Shown here piece after piece: positions 35,053 to 46,531 of a DNA stretch of 64,000 nt. This DNA is from Colocasia esculenta. Its lineage: Eukaryota; Streptophyta; Magnoliopsida; Alismatales; Araceae. Below the pieces are notes generated by a model that did no database searches, was not told where the DNA came from, and worked only from the letters and a program-made list of their open reading frames with translations. The translations under genes were made by a program, and so were the position numbers. Every line of letters begins with the position of its first letter. The first letter of the stretch is position 1. The stretch spans positions 186,596,348 through 186,660,347 of the forward strand of contig CM024753.1 of NCBI GenBank assembly GCA_014218235.1, written 5' to 3'.

Positions 35053-36200
35053 TAAACAGTCTTTTGATAACAACACCAATTGACAGGTAGCCATTTGCCA
35101 AGGGTCTCACTCCCTCTCCAACTGGCAGAATAATATTTATGCTCAATCGCATACTCGGCACGGTGACCTAAGGTCATTTCCCCTTCATGTATAGTGTCCT
35201 CGCTTAGCCCTCGTTCAGGGAAGCAAAGGTCAATTCTCTCCTTACTCGAACAAGCTCTGGGGGCAAGGGGGAGTCTAGCCTGTAAACGTGCAACATTGTA
35301 AACGATGTGTTTGAAGTCTCAAAGAGGGACGGGTAGTTCTAAAAAAAAAGCATATGGCACAAAAATAAAGTGACAAAATGATAAAATGAAGGGGCATGTT
35401 AAAGAGTGGCAGTACAGTTCCCCGCGGGACGCCCTTGAGCCCGCTCGCACGCATGCCCCAATCAAAGAAGAAAATACTGTGGCCCTAAAGTCCCTGGACA
35501 ACAGATGAATCTCACATGTGGCATGCTCGTTGCAAGTTTTACAAAGCCAGTAACCCCGACCCCGAGACTAGGTCTTATCACATTTATATTCTTCCTTTCC
35601 CCCCTAAAATGACCAAAGAACCCCTACACTTGGTCTGTGTTGGAACATTGACATCCCAGGGGCAAGAAATCTTAGCAAACCTAAGACGAATATGCGTTGC
35701 ACATAAACCTTACTCGCCAAAGTGAGATGGAGGTAAGGCTCAGGGCCAATCGCTCAAGATTGAGAACCGTTGTTATCAAAAGAAAGTTCAAAAAAAAAAA
35801 ATCGAAAAAAATCGAAAAAAAATCAAAAGATCCCTAAAACCCAAAAAATTCAAAACCTCAAAAATCCACAAAAATCAAAAGATCCCCAAAACCCAAAAAT
35901 TCAAACCTCAAAAATCCAAAAAAAATCAAAAGATCCCCAAAACCCAAAAATTCAAAATCTCAAAAATCCAAAAAAAAATCAAAAGATTCTCAAAAGCCAA
36001 AATCTCAAAAAATCCAAAAAAATCAAAAGATTCCCAAACCCAAAAAATTATAATAAATATAATTTTCATAAAAATCGAAAAAAAAATTGTGTACATATTG
36101 CTTTTCTTTAGCATGCATTATTTTCATTGTCTTTTTGCCTACTTAATAAGGCTCGGCCCTTAACAATTACGGAGTTAGATTGTATCATTTTAGTGTAAGG
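35053..36200. other. Post-integrase spacer and A-rich tandem repeat, copy B
   Basis: Conserved non-coding spacer (35053-35785), then an A-rich repeat at about 35785-36060 with units like AAAATCAAAAGATCCCCAAAACCC, the complement of 17270-17600. It separates the convergent pol and PMD1 genes. Frames rich in Lys/Pro/Gln across it are artefacts. Confidence 0.7.
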
Positions 36201-36445
36201 GGCTGAGCCTAAGAACAGATCTAACTTGTTCTCTTAAGTGTGTGCAGGGGCAGGTTGTTCGGGCAAGGACACGCAGCTTCACACTCAGAACTCTCTGTCT
36301 CTCTCGCTTGTTTGAAACTCGCCTCTCACTCATGTCAATCTCAAACCATTCATTTATCACAATTGTTGACATGAAAGAAAAGAAAAGCTGCACTAACCCA
36401 TGAACAATGTGTACATAGATGAAAGGGAGGTGGCTCACAAGCTCC

Positions 36446-39386
36446 TCACTGACCACCACCACTCTCCCCTGATCCCTCCTGCATATCCGGTGGTGGTAGC
36501 ATGTCCCCACCACCTCCAGCACTCTGGGCACTCGCCTCACCCTGGCGGCGCCTCTCCTCCTCCTCATTCTTCCGTCGGCTGGAGGAACCCGCGAGGTACT
36601 GTCCAACGGAGGCACCAGTGTGCCTGCTAGCACTCGCTCCGCTCCGGCTCCAGGAACGGCCTATCGCCGTCAGAGCCTCCGGAAAACATCGCGCGATGCC
36701 CTGCTGAATCTGTAGCCCGGAGCGTAGCCGTGCTATCTCCTCCTGGCCCCCGGATGGCCCGCGCAGGCGTAGGGCCTCCAGCTCCCTCGTCGCCTCCTCC
36801 GCTCAAGCCTCAGTTGCCTCCGCCCAGATGCGCAGCTGGTCCCTCTCTCCTCTGACAGTCTCCATCTCCCCCTGTAGTCGGCCTCTCTCGCTCTGGATAG
36901 AGTCCATCTGCCCCTGCAACTCGAGCGCATGGTCGGTAGCAGTCCTCAGCTCTCTCACCTGCAAGAGAAGCACTCTGGTCAATGTCAAATGTCAAAAAAA
37001 ATAATAATGATTAAACCGGAATTGTGTTCTATTTTACCCGATCTGCCAAATCCCTCTCTGCCTCCTCGGCTCGCAGAACTGCCGCCGCCAGCTGATCGGT
37101 CAACTCCCTCTGATGGCTCTCCTCTCCTCGCGAAGAAGAAGCACCGCCAGCTGCGGCACTCCGCACCCGATCCAACTCTCTCCGCTGCACACAAATAACA
37201 CATGTCAAATCTTTCAAATCAATGTTTGAACACCGAAGTTTGAGTAGGTGCTTACCAACTCCTCCACCTGTTTCTACGCTACCTCGCGATCCTGCGTCGC
37301 TGAACGCAGCAAGGCCCGTAGGGAGGCAATCTCTCCAGCCACGTCCACTTGCAATTCATGATCAATCCATTAGTTCAGATTCTATAGAATTCAAATTCAC
37401 TAAGTTGAAGTTTGGGGATTTTACCTGATGTCGGGCGCTCTTGTACACCTTGCCTCCGTACTTCAAGGCATAGGCCTGCAGGTACGCGTCATCAGTGGTC
37501 GCAGCTGACTTGACCGCTTTTCCCCGGCGTTCCCAGTTGTTGATTTACTCTTGTGCCCGCACGCGCCAATCAGTGGTGTCGTGGAGCCCCCGGAAACTCC
37601 GACCAGGTCTGCGAAACTGGTCTCGAGTCAGAAACTCCACGGCACTCTGCCGCAAACCCAGCGAGCGCTGGCACAAGAATAGGTTCAGAGGTAGCACCAA
37701 GTTGAGTGCATGCAACCATACCGACCTACCGAAGTAGGGGCGGGCCTGCACCAACTGGGGCTGTCCCTCGTCACCCTCCTCTAAGTATGGCTGCCACACC
37801 ACTTGCACATCAAAGGGCAATCAGTCATTAGTCAATCAAATCAAAACTAATTCGTGAAAGGAAGGGTTAGAACACTTACGTCCGGATAAGGGTAGCTGTC
37901 AATCATCTCCTGCAAGCGCGTCAACTGGTACCCAAGGCTTCTATAATCACGAGGTGAGCCCCTGCGGCGTGCAATGGGAACGAGGCCCGACCGCTCGAGA
38001 ACCCCTCTCCCCAGACCTGGAAGGTGTAGGTAGGCCCAGACCTGCAAATAGATAGATTAGTTCACAGTTTATAGCAAGTGCAGTCAATTTCAAAGGGTAG
38101 AGTGAGAGAGGTTACAAACCTGAAGGAAATGGTAGAAGCCACTCGTGGAAGTCTGCCGCTCCGAGGCGCCCAGGCTGTCGAACTGGTGCGCCAGAAATGC
38201 TGCTCCCCACGCGTAGCCTCTAACCTCGGACAGGTCCTCCAGCAGGGGCAAGAAACGGCAGTGGACTGCGTCGCCCCTCGTAGCAAACAAGAGTCTGCCA
38301 AGGAAGAGGATGAGGAAACGACGCAGATCCAAGTCTGCCTGTGGCCCTGGCTCGCTCGCTAGCTCTCTCCGGCTCCCCCGAACTAGTCGCTCCAAGTACT
38401 CATCTGCATCATCACCAGTCTATCTCGCCACATCGTGCAAGCCTAAGCCCTCCTGTAGCGCCTTCCGTGGAATTAGGGATGACCTGCGCTCCACAGGCAA
38501 CTCCAGCAGCCGCTCGGCTATGTCGTGGTAGCAGGGGTACGTGAACCCGCTCACGGGTCTCCCATACACTCGGAGCCCCGTGATCCGGCTCACGTCCTCC
38601 AGACTGGGGATCATGTGCCCCCAAGGGAATACGAAGGCCATCGCCTCTGTATCCCACCTGCTCCTCAGGGCCTGGGTCAGGGCTGGATCTGTCCTCATCC
38701 GCTCCATGCGGAATATCTCCCCAAATCCCATCTCCTCTATCCTATCGCTCTGGAATGGTGGAAAGGCAAGCAAAACTGCTAAAACTAAGGTCCATGAAAC
38801 CCTAATTATCATGTCGCCCTACAAACACAGCATTTGAATGGAAAAGATCATGATTTTCTGCCCTCGGTCTTTGTCGCGACCTCTCTCACGGTCGCGACAT
38901 TGTCACGGCAACCCGATGCGTCGCGATCATGTCGCGTCGCCCAGATAGGGTCTTGATAAGAACGCGACACGTCCTCTTGTCGCGGCAAGGTCGCGGCGTT
39001 ACTAGCCACCGCGACATCTGGTGTCGCGGTGGGTCGCATCGCCGCGTTCTCAGAACCGGACGGGCCGGAACTCTTTTTGTCCGATCCTCTTTTCTTTGGG
39101 CATCTTGCCCTACATTCGCCCTCTAGGGGCTCCGCCTATCATTTCTACACATTCCATTCAAGGATCGGGGTTCGTTTCTTACCGATTTCATGGCCTTCTT
39201 CTTCTTCTCCCTCGCCTCTTCGAGGTTCACCTCCGGGACATCCGGCTCCACCTCCGTCTCCATCGCCACGACCTCCGTCTCCTCCTCATCGACCCGGGCC
39301 GTCTCTGCACGGCAACGGGAGCCCTGCCGCTCCACTTGGCGCTTCCTCCTCGAAGACCCCTCGCCGGAGTCTCGTCCTCCTTCCAT
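36446..39386 (-). pseudogene. PMD1 antisense gene, copy B (all seven exons, two stops)
   Basis: The most complete PMD1 structure. Exon 1 39386-39183 (68 codons, ATG present), exon 2 38818-38120 (233 codons), exon 3 38041-37880 (54), exon 4 37802-37425 (126), exon 5 37348-37256 (31), exon 6 37184-37038 (49), exon 7 36958-36446 (171 with stop). All introns are phase 0. Exons 2-4 hold the PMD-type domain; exons 5-7 a long Glu/Arg/Gln-rich coiled coil, ending in an Ser/Arg/Glu-rich and Gly/Pro tail. Damage: TAG in exon 2 (38420-38422), TAA in exon 4 (about 37547), and the acceptors of exons 4 and 5 changed from CAG to CAA. It lies fully antisense in the 3' part of copy B. Confidence 0.8.
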
Positions 39387-39539
39387 GGCAAAGCTTCACA
39401 CTTCAGGGTACGTTTGAGAGGGAGAGTGAGGGAGGAAAGAAGGCTAGACCGCAAGGGAGCTAGGAGTCGCCGGAGGGGGGGGCTCTGAAGTTTTGAAAAT
39501 CGGAAAGGGGGAAAGAAGAGGGCCGTTCGCTTTTGAAGG

Positions 39540-39665
39540 AGTCAGTTTATGTCGCGGCGTATCGGAACGCCGCTTCTTTGTAGCGACACGAAGAAGCGTC
39601 GCGACCATGTCGCGACGTCTCGACATGTCGCGACAATGGAGGCGGCGCCCCTTGCCGTCGCGTCT
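39540..39665 (-). promoter_or_regulatory. TCGCGAC array upstream of PMD1, copy B
   Basis: GTCGCGAC words and CGACCATGTCGCGAC-type inverted half-sites lie 150-280 bp upstream of the PMD1 ATG (39386). Homologous to 14420-14550 and 47885-48005. Confidence 0.55.
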
Positions 39666-39830
39666 CAACCCGAGACAGGTTTCTCTAGCAGAAGTTTCCT
39701 TTTTTATTCTTTCAAACTCATGTGCTTACATTCACTAATGCTTTCAAAAACCAAATAAAAGTCAAATTCCTTTCCTAGCTATCATCTCATGCCCACAATC
39801 AATCAATTAATCGAACCCTACAGCTGATAC

Positions 39831-41226
39831 TCAGTTAATCCTCGCCACCGGCCGAATCTTCTTCAACGCTTCGAGGTACTCCTCCATCACGACCTCATCT
39901 TCTGCCACCTCAGCCTGAAGATAATTCGTCACGCATGCTTCCCAATGGACGATGGCACTGCGTACATCAAGCTCGTCCTGTTGATCTCCCCTCTTCCTCT
40001 CTTGGATGGGCAGATAGTGCGAGTGGATGGGAACAACTGTGCGGGCCGCACCGCATTGGAGATAACACCAATCCGGATTGTACAAAACCAGTGCCTCATT
40101 TCCGATCAGCCTCAAAGCCAGCCCAGTGCGCTGAGGTAGTGGACCATCCGCCCCGTGCATGAAGCGGGGGCGGATATCGAACCCCCACCGCGGTGAGCCT
40201 CCGAAGGTACTCGCGCCAAGCCTTCAAGCCTTTACCTGCGCCGTCTTGCACCAAACACGGGTAGTCATGTGGAGGGCCCACCCGCGTAAGCCAACGGGTG
40301 GTGGAGCAGTGACTTGCACTCCGGGGCCAAAGCATCCATCACCCGGAACTGAATATGCCCCCATCCACAGCTCGAGGGCAACAATGGAGCCGAAAAAGGG
40401 ACCTCCCATAGCTGCAGAAGATAAGCCGGCGTAAAGAAATCCCAAGACCGCTTGGCCTATGTTCATACCTTCTGAAAGAGAGTCCACGATGCTGAGATTC
40501 GCGAAGGAGATGGCGCCATCTGTTGTAGGGAAGAGAATAACCCCGCATATGCAAATCGCAGCAGCTTTGGCAATGGCGAGGTAGTTGCGTGTCTTGCGCT
40601 TACACTGAGAGGTGATCCGCTGTGCAATGGGTAGGAGGTGAACGTGCGTCCCACTCATCATAGATCGCAGGTCCTCTTTCTTCGTGGTGATCTCCGAAAG
40701 GATGCTCCATGAGTTGATGGGCCCCACGGTGTATGAAATCGTCAATTCATCGCCTCGTTGGTACCGCGGGAGGCCAAGCATCACCTCCAACTCCTCCAGA
40801 AGAATCGTAGCTTCAAATGTCCTGAAGAGAAACGTGTGGGCCTGCGGGTGCCACAACTCCGCTAGCGCTGTGACACTATCCCACACATGTACGATTTTAT
40901 CGTACTTCTTGGCAAGAACTAAGACGGTTTTTTAAGCCCCACTCCTTTAAGTGACTGATGGAGCTAGGAGGAAGCATCTCTAGCATGGGGGAAAGCCATG
41001 GAAGCTTGGAGAACCTTCTTTGACCAGGTAAGATCTGGAAGGAAGAAGAAGAAGGGGAATTGAGAAACGAAAAAAAGGAAGGAGCACTTACTTGGAGATC
41101 TATGTGCATGCAAATATGCCGTGGGATGGTGCTCAGCTGCTGGAGATCGGCGTGAGGCTCCCTTGCAGCCTTCCGGCCGGAGTACGGAGGTATCTCCTCC
41201 TGAAAAGCGGAGAAACCCCTCTTCAT
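39831..41226 (-). pseudogene. PMD2 antisense gene, copy B (start and stop kept, frameshifts inside)
   Basis: Exon 1 41226-41092 (ATG, 45 codons, donor GTAAGT), acceptor TTCCTTCCAG, exon 2 41034-39831 ending in the normal stop after a KKIRPVARIN-like tail. It keeps the C-terminal end that copy C loses by a TGA. Frameshifts: an extra T near 40930 and further shifts between about 40350 and 40160. The intron here is shortened to about 57 nt, lacking the middle present in copies A and C. PMD-type features are as in copy C. Confidence 0.75.
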
Positions 41227-41310
41227 GCTTGCAAAACAGAGAAAAATCTGCAAATCTGAATGAAGAGAGAAGAGAGGAGTTTAGCTGCGGGATTAGCACC
41301 CCTAAGCCCT

Positions 41311-41540
41311 CTATTTATAGACTTTAGAGGAGTGCAATCCCTCTCTAATCCCGCACTTAAGAGTTAGAGTAAGAGTGGGAGTGTTTAAGGAGTCCTAGTG
41401 TCATTCTAAGTGTCTTAGGATAGAGATAAACTTGAGTCTTTTACGTTTTCTGAGCTCTGTCTGAGTCGCGACGCCACGATGCGCCGCGACCATGTCGCGA
41501 CGCTACGATACGTCGCGACCATGTCGCGGCGATAATGGAC
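41311..41540 (-). promoter_or_regulatory. PMD2 promoter, copy B: TATA box plus TCGCGAC array
   Basis: The minus-strand TATA box CTATAAATAG (41311-41322 region) lies about 90 bp upstream of ATG 41226. The CpG-rich array with repeated GCGACCATGTCGC words is at 41465-41545. Confidence 0.7.
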
Positions 41541-41545
41541 GTCGC

Positions 41546-42568
41546 TTTCATGCTTAATGTATTCTTTTCTGTTCTCTATGATCTTTCTTACGTTGCTTGA
41601 CTGTGTTCATGTTTCTGTGCATATTTCCTTATTTGATTGTCAAAACGAAATACAAAAAAAAAAATCCAGAAAAAACCAAAAAAGAAGCCACCACAGTAAG
41701 TCAGGTAAGTATCTCTTTCTCTACTCCTCGCATTACTATATGGTATTTTAGCTGTTATATCGTTTCAAGGACCGTTGGTTCTCGATGTGCTCTGGGATTT
41801 GAGTTCCCCTTTACCAAAACAGTGATGATCTAGGCGCACATTGTTAATCGTCTAGGCCGTTGAGTTAAGTAGGCCCGGGACGATAGATTCAGGCCTGCAC
41901 TGCGGTGTGTGGGTAGTCTCTTACCCGTTCCTATTCGGCTTAGCAATATTATCCTTGATATATTTTCTATTTTCTCTTTTCTTTGCATTCGTTTTGATGA
42001 TTTCTTTTATTTTAGCCCAGCATGCATCATGTAGGACTTTGAGCTTTCTTGACTCATTCGAGACTTTTCATGAGCCCTTGTTGAGTGCCCAATCATCCTC
42101 CAAATTCCAAACAAGAAATCCAATTCCACTCCGAATCGGAAGGTTTGCCTCCGAGAAAGTTGTTCCCGTCAATTTGACAAGATTTTTCCTGTCTGGATTT
42201 CCTATCAAATTTTCATCCTATTCCTTTGATCCGTTTTGGTTGAGAACCGCTCCCAGGACAGAGTCATGAGTTACCTGCCTGGCATGCGCATGTCCCTCCA
42301 AAGCGAAACCTGCAGGCCAATCGGCTAAGGTACCTCTCAATCGAGGGGTTGATCGCCCTCTTCTTTTCTCCTTCTCGTCCAGACTTGTGTTCTTCTTTGC
42401 ATCCTGCTTGAACAGCTGACTCGGGGCTTTCCCAAAGATTCCAATTGCCTGTTGGTTAGACCAGGTGTCTCTTTACCTTGGCTTCCGCTTTTCAGTCCAC
42501 TCAGCGCCATTCTAGCTCCATGAACGACTCTGCTCCACCTCCGCTTCACTACCCTGCAAAGTGGAAGC
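41546..42568. other. Spacer between PMD2 promoter and PPT, copy B
   Basis: Homologous to 11454-12480 and 45171-46205, and more distantly to 22970-23918. No conserved coding frame. Confidence 0.6.
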
Positions 42569-42583
42569 CAAGGAGGGGCAATC
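42569..42583 (+). other. Polypurine tract, copy B
   Basis: CCAAGGAGGGGCAATC immediately upstream of the LTR start TGTAGACACC. Confidence 0.85.
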
Positions 42584-43978
42584 TGTAGACACCCGGTTCC
42601 GACTAATGGGTTGAACCACATTTCATGTCGTCTTTGTTAGCCCCTAATTGGTCACTCACCTTGAGCCCATCATTAGCCTTGATTGAGCCCATCAACACTT
42701 TAAAATTGCCTTGAAATCCCGCCCAACATCACTTTAGGAGAGTCTTTATCCATTTAACTCATATCCTTCACATAATAGGTTGAATAATACAATATAATTC
42801 GATTTCCAAGTAGCGACATATCGTAGCGCCGTGACTATTGTCGCGACGGCTATGGACGCCGCGACAGCCCATGCATGATTTACGTGCATGTGGGGGTCCA
42901 TGTCGCGACGTCCAGATCCGCCGCATCTCTAGTCGCGACGCCACGATGCGCCGCGACAGAAGCAGAGCGCGCCAAACTCCGCAACAACCTCCTATTTATC
43001 CTCCCATTGACCAAGTCATATCCCTAGGGATTATCTCAACCCCTTGGGGTGAGATTTCGGCCCTAGGGACTCTTGGAAGGACTCTATGGACTCTTCCCAT
43101 GCAATTTTGATGGGATATTATCTCCCATTTTAATTTCCCACCTTTTAAAGAGATAATATTGGCATTTTCTCTCTCCAAGCTCTATAAAAGAAAGGCCCCT
43201 CCTCAAGGACGAGGAGAGCCTCATTCCTACCCCGAAGGGCTGCCAAAATCTTCCCTCATCCATACTTAACCTCGCAACACCCCTTCTCCCACATTTTCCT
43301 TCACACCCTTCTCCACCGAAACACATCATTTCTTCATCCATGGAGTACGGGCCGTGAAGAGGGCGGCTCCAGCATCCTCCAGAAGCTTTGGACGATCCTT
43401 CAAGCCACATCAACGCCAAGGAGTCGCCCCAATGGGGCTCATCCTCTCATCTCCTCTTTCCTTCTTTCCTTGCATGCATTTTTATGTTTATTTTTAGATA
43501 GCACATTTCCACACACACCCACGTTTTCCCACACCCTAAGAGGTTTAAAAAACCCCCAGGTTCGTTCCCTCCATGCTTCAATCATTTCTTTCCATTTTAG
43601 AGTAGATACTACATTTTTAAGCATTCTAATAGGGCTTCCTTTGTTTATTTCCTCTTTGGCAGGCATTCGACCGTTCATCCACGAGGAGCTCTCGTCTTCC
43701 GGCCGGCCGGGGATGGGAAGAAGGTCCACACTCAACAACTCCCGCAACAAGAGAACGCGGCGGCGGGCGACGACACGACGGATACGCGACGGTATTCGAC
43801 GTCACGTTATCAGCACTATCGCGACCTCTACTAGCGCCGCGACATCAGGTCCGCCCCTCTTTCTCTCTCCTTTTCCTAGTTAGACTAGCCACATTTATCT
43901 TCTATTCATAGAGCAGTCGACTAGGTGGCGATCACACACATCCATATCCACACACCACCATATTTGGTATTTTTGTCC
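42584..43978 (+). mobile_element. 3' LTR of copy B, lacking its last 32 or so bases
   Basis: Begins TGTAGACACC and follows the canonical LTR to TTTTTGTCC, then switches to an inverted LTR interior at 43979. The U3 array of TCGCGAC words is at about 42810-42970, the TATA box CTCTATAAAAG near 43180, and a GC-rich cassette at 43663-43848 bounded by TTTGGCAG and CAG/GTCCG. The missing terminus is found at 7118-7152. Unlike B's own 5' LTR, it is of the canonical type. Confidence 0.88.
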
Positions 43979-45155
43979 CGCGTTCTCTTGTTGCGGGAGT
44001 TGTTGAGTGTGGACCTTCTTCCCGTCCCCGGCCGGCCGGAAGACGAGAGCTCCTCGTGGATGAACGGTCGAATGCCTGCCAAAGAGGAAATAAACAAAGG
44101 AAGCCCAATTAGAATGCTTAAAAACATAGTATCTACTCTAAAATGGAAAGAAATGATTGAAGCATGGAGGGAACGAACCTGGGGGGTTTTTAAACTCCTT
44201 TGGGTGTGGGAAAACGTGGGTGTGTGTGGAAATGTGCTATCTAAAAATAAACAAAAAATTGCATGCAAGGAAAGAAGGAAAGAGGAGATGAGAGGATGAG
44301 CCCCATTGGGGCGACTCCTTGGCGTTGATGTGGCTTGAAGGATCGTCCAAAGCTTCTGGAGGATGCTGGAGCCGCCCTCTTCACGTCCTATACTCCATGG
44401 ATGAAGAAATGATGTGTTTCGGTGGAGAAGGGTGTGAAGGAAAATGTGGGAGAAGGGGTGCTGCGAGGTTAAGTATGGATGAGGGAAGATTTTGGCAGCC
44501 CTTCGGGGTAGGAATGAGGCTCTCCTCGTCCTTGAGGAGGGGTCTTTCTTTTATAGAGCTTGGAGAGAGAAAATGCCAATATTATCTCTTTAAAAAGGTG
44601 GGAAATTAAAATGGGAGATAATATCCCATCAAAATTGCATGGGAAGAGTCCATAGAGTCCTTCTAAGAGTCCCTAGGGCCAAAATCTCACCCCAAGGGGT
44701 TGAGATAATCCCTAGGGATATGACTTGGTCAATGGGAGGATAAATAGGAGGTTGTTGCGGAGTTTGGAGCGCTCTGCTTCTGTCGCGACGCATCGTGGCG
44801 TCGCGACTAGAGATGCGGCGGATCTGGACGTTGCGACATGGACCCCCACATGCACGTAAATCATGAATGGGCTGTCGCGCTGTCCATAGCCGTTGCGACA
44901 ATAGTCGCGGCGCTACGATATGTCGCTACTTGGAAATCGAATTATATTGTATTATTCAACCTATTATGTGAAGGATATGAGTTAAATGGATAAAGACTCT
45001 CCTAAAGTGATGTTGGGCGAGATTTCAAGGCAATTTTAAAGTGTTGATGGGCTCAATCAAGGCTAATGATGGGGTCAAGGTGAGTGACCAATTAGGGGCT
45101 TACAAAGAGGACATGAAATGTGGTTCAACCCATTAGTCGGAACCAGGTGTCTACA
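43979..45155 (-). mobile_element. 3' LTR of copy A, truncated at its 3' end
   Basis: The minus strand starts TGTAGACACC at 45155, next to a PPT, and covers U3, the TATA box and part of R. It stops at 43979 inside the GC-rich cassette, losing about 250 bases. It abuts the plus-oriented LTR of copy B tail to tail, with one or two bases of overlap at the joint. Confidence 0.88.
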
Positions 45156-45170
45156 GATTGCCCCTCCTTG
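45156..45170 (-). other. Polypurine tract, copy A
   Basis: The minus strand reads CAAGGAGGGGCAATC directly before the LTR start at 45155. Confidence 0.85.
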
Positions 45171-46205
45171 GCTTCACTTTGCAGGGGAGCGAAGCGGAAG
45201 TGGAGCGGAGTCGTTCATGAAATGATGGCGGAGTGAAAATGGCGCTGAGTGGACTGAAAAGCGGAAGCCAAGGTAAAGAGACATCTGGTCTAACCAATAG
45301 GCAATTAGAATCTTTGTGAAAGCCCCGAGTCAGCTGTTCAAGCAGGATGCAAAGAAGAACACAAGTCTGGACGAGAAGGAGAAAAGAAGAGGGCGATCAA
45401 CCCCTCGATTGAGAGGTACCCTAGCCGATTGCCGTGCAGGTTTCGCTTTGGAGGGACATGTGCGTGCTAGGCAGGTAACTCATGACTCTGTCTTGGGAGC
45501 GGTTCCCAACCAAAACGGATCAAAGGAATAGGATGAAAATTTGATAGGAAATCCAGATAGGGAAAATCTTGTCAAATTGACGGGAACAACTTTCTCGGAG
45601 GCAAACCATCCGATTCAGAGTGGAATTGGATTTCTTGTTTGGAATTTAGAGGATGATTGGGCACTCAACAAGGGCTCATGAAAAGTCTCGAATGAGTCAA
45701 GAAAGCTCAAAGTCCTACATGATGCATGCTGGGCTAAAATAAAAGAAATCATCAAAACAAATACAAAGAAAAGAGAAAATAGAAAATATATCAAGGATAA
45801 TATTGCTAAGCCGAATAGGAACGAGTCAAGAGACTACCCACAACCGCACTGCAGGCCTGAATCTATCGTCCCCGGGCCTACTTAACTCAACGGCCTATCC
45901 GACGATTAACAATGTGCGCCTAGATCATCACTGTTTTTGGTAAAGGGGAACTCAAATCCCAAAGCACATCGAGAACCAGCTGGTCCTTGAAACGATATAA
46001 CAGCTAAAATACCATATAGTAATGTCAGGAGTAGAGAAAGAGATACTTACCTGACTTACCTGTGGTGGCTTTTTTTTTGGTTTTTTCTAGATTTTTTTTT
46101 TATATATTTCGTTTTGACAATTAAACAAGGAAAATATGCACAGAAACATGAACACAGTCAAGCAACATAAGAAAGATCATAGAGAACAGAAAACAATACA
46201 TTAAG
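45171..46205. other. Spacer between PPT and PMD2 promoter, copy A
   Basis: Same conserved block as in copies B and C, with a T-rich patch near 46070-46100. No supported gene. Confidence 0.6.
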
Positions 46206-46215
46206 TATGAAAGTG

Positions 46216-46447
46216 ACGTCCATTATCGCCGCGACATGGTCGCGACGTATCGTAGCCTCGCGACATGGTCGCGGCACATCGTGGCGTCGCGACTCAGACA
46301 GAGCTCAGAAAATGGAAAAGACTCTAGTTTATCTCTATCCTAAGACACCTAGAATGACACTAGGACTCCTTAAACACTCCCACTCTTACTCTAACTCTTA
46401 AGTGCGGGATTAGAGAGGGATTGCACTCCTCTAAAGTCTATAAATAG
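46216..46447 (+). promoter_or_regulatory. PMD2 promoter, copy A: TCGCGAC array plus TATA box
   Basis: GCGACATGGTCGCGAC-type words at about 46220-46295, then the TATA box CTATAAATAG at 46438-46447, about 85 bp upstream of ATG 46532. Confidence 0.72.
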
Positions 46448-46531
46448 AGGGCTTAGGGGTGCTAATCCCGCAGCTAATCTCCTCTCTTCTCTCTTCTTTC
46501 AGATTTGCAAATTTTTATCTATTTTGCAAGC

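Noticed and set aside
35516..35725. 69-codon sense frame after integrase, shared with copy C (17855-17646)
   Set aside because: Frameshifted in copy A by one G, with no recognisable domain. It is probably untranslated, although a small conserved peptide cannot be fully excluded.
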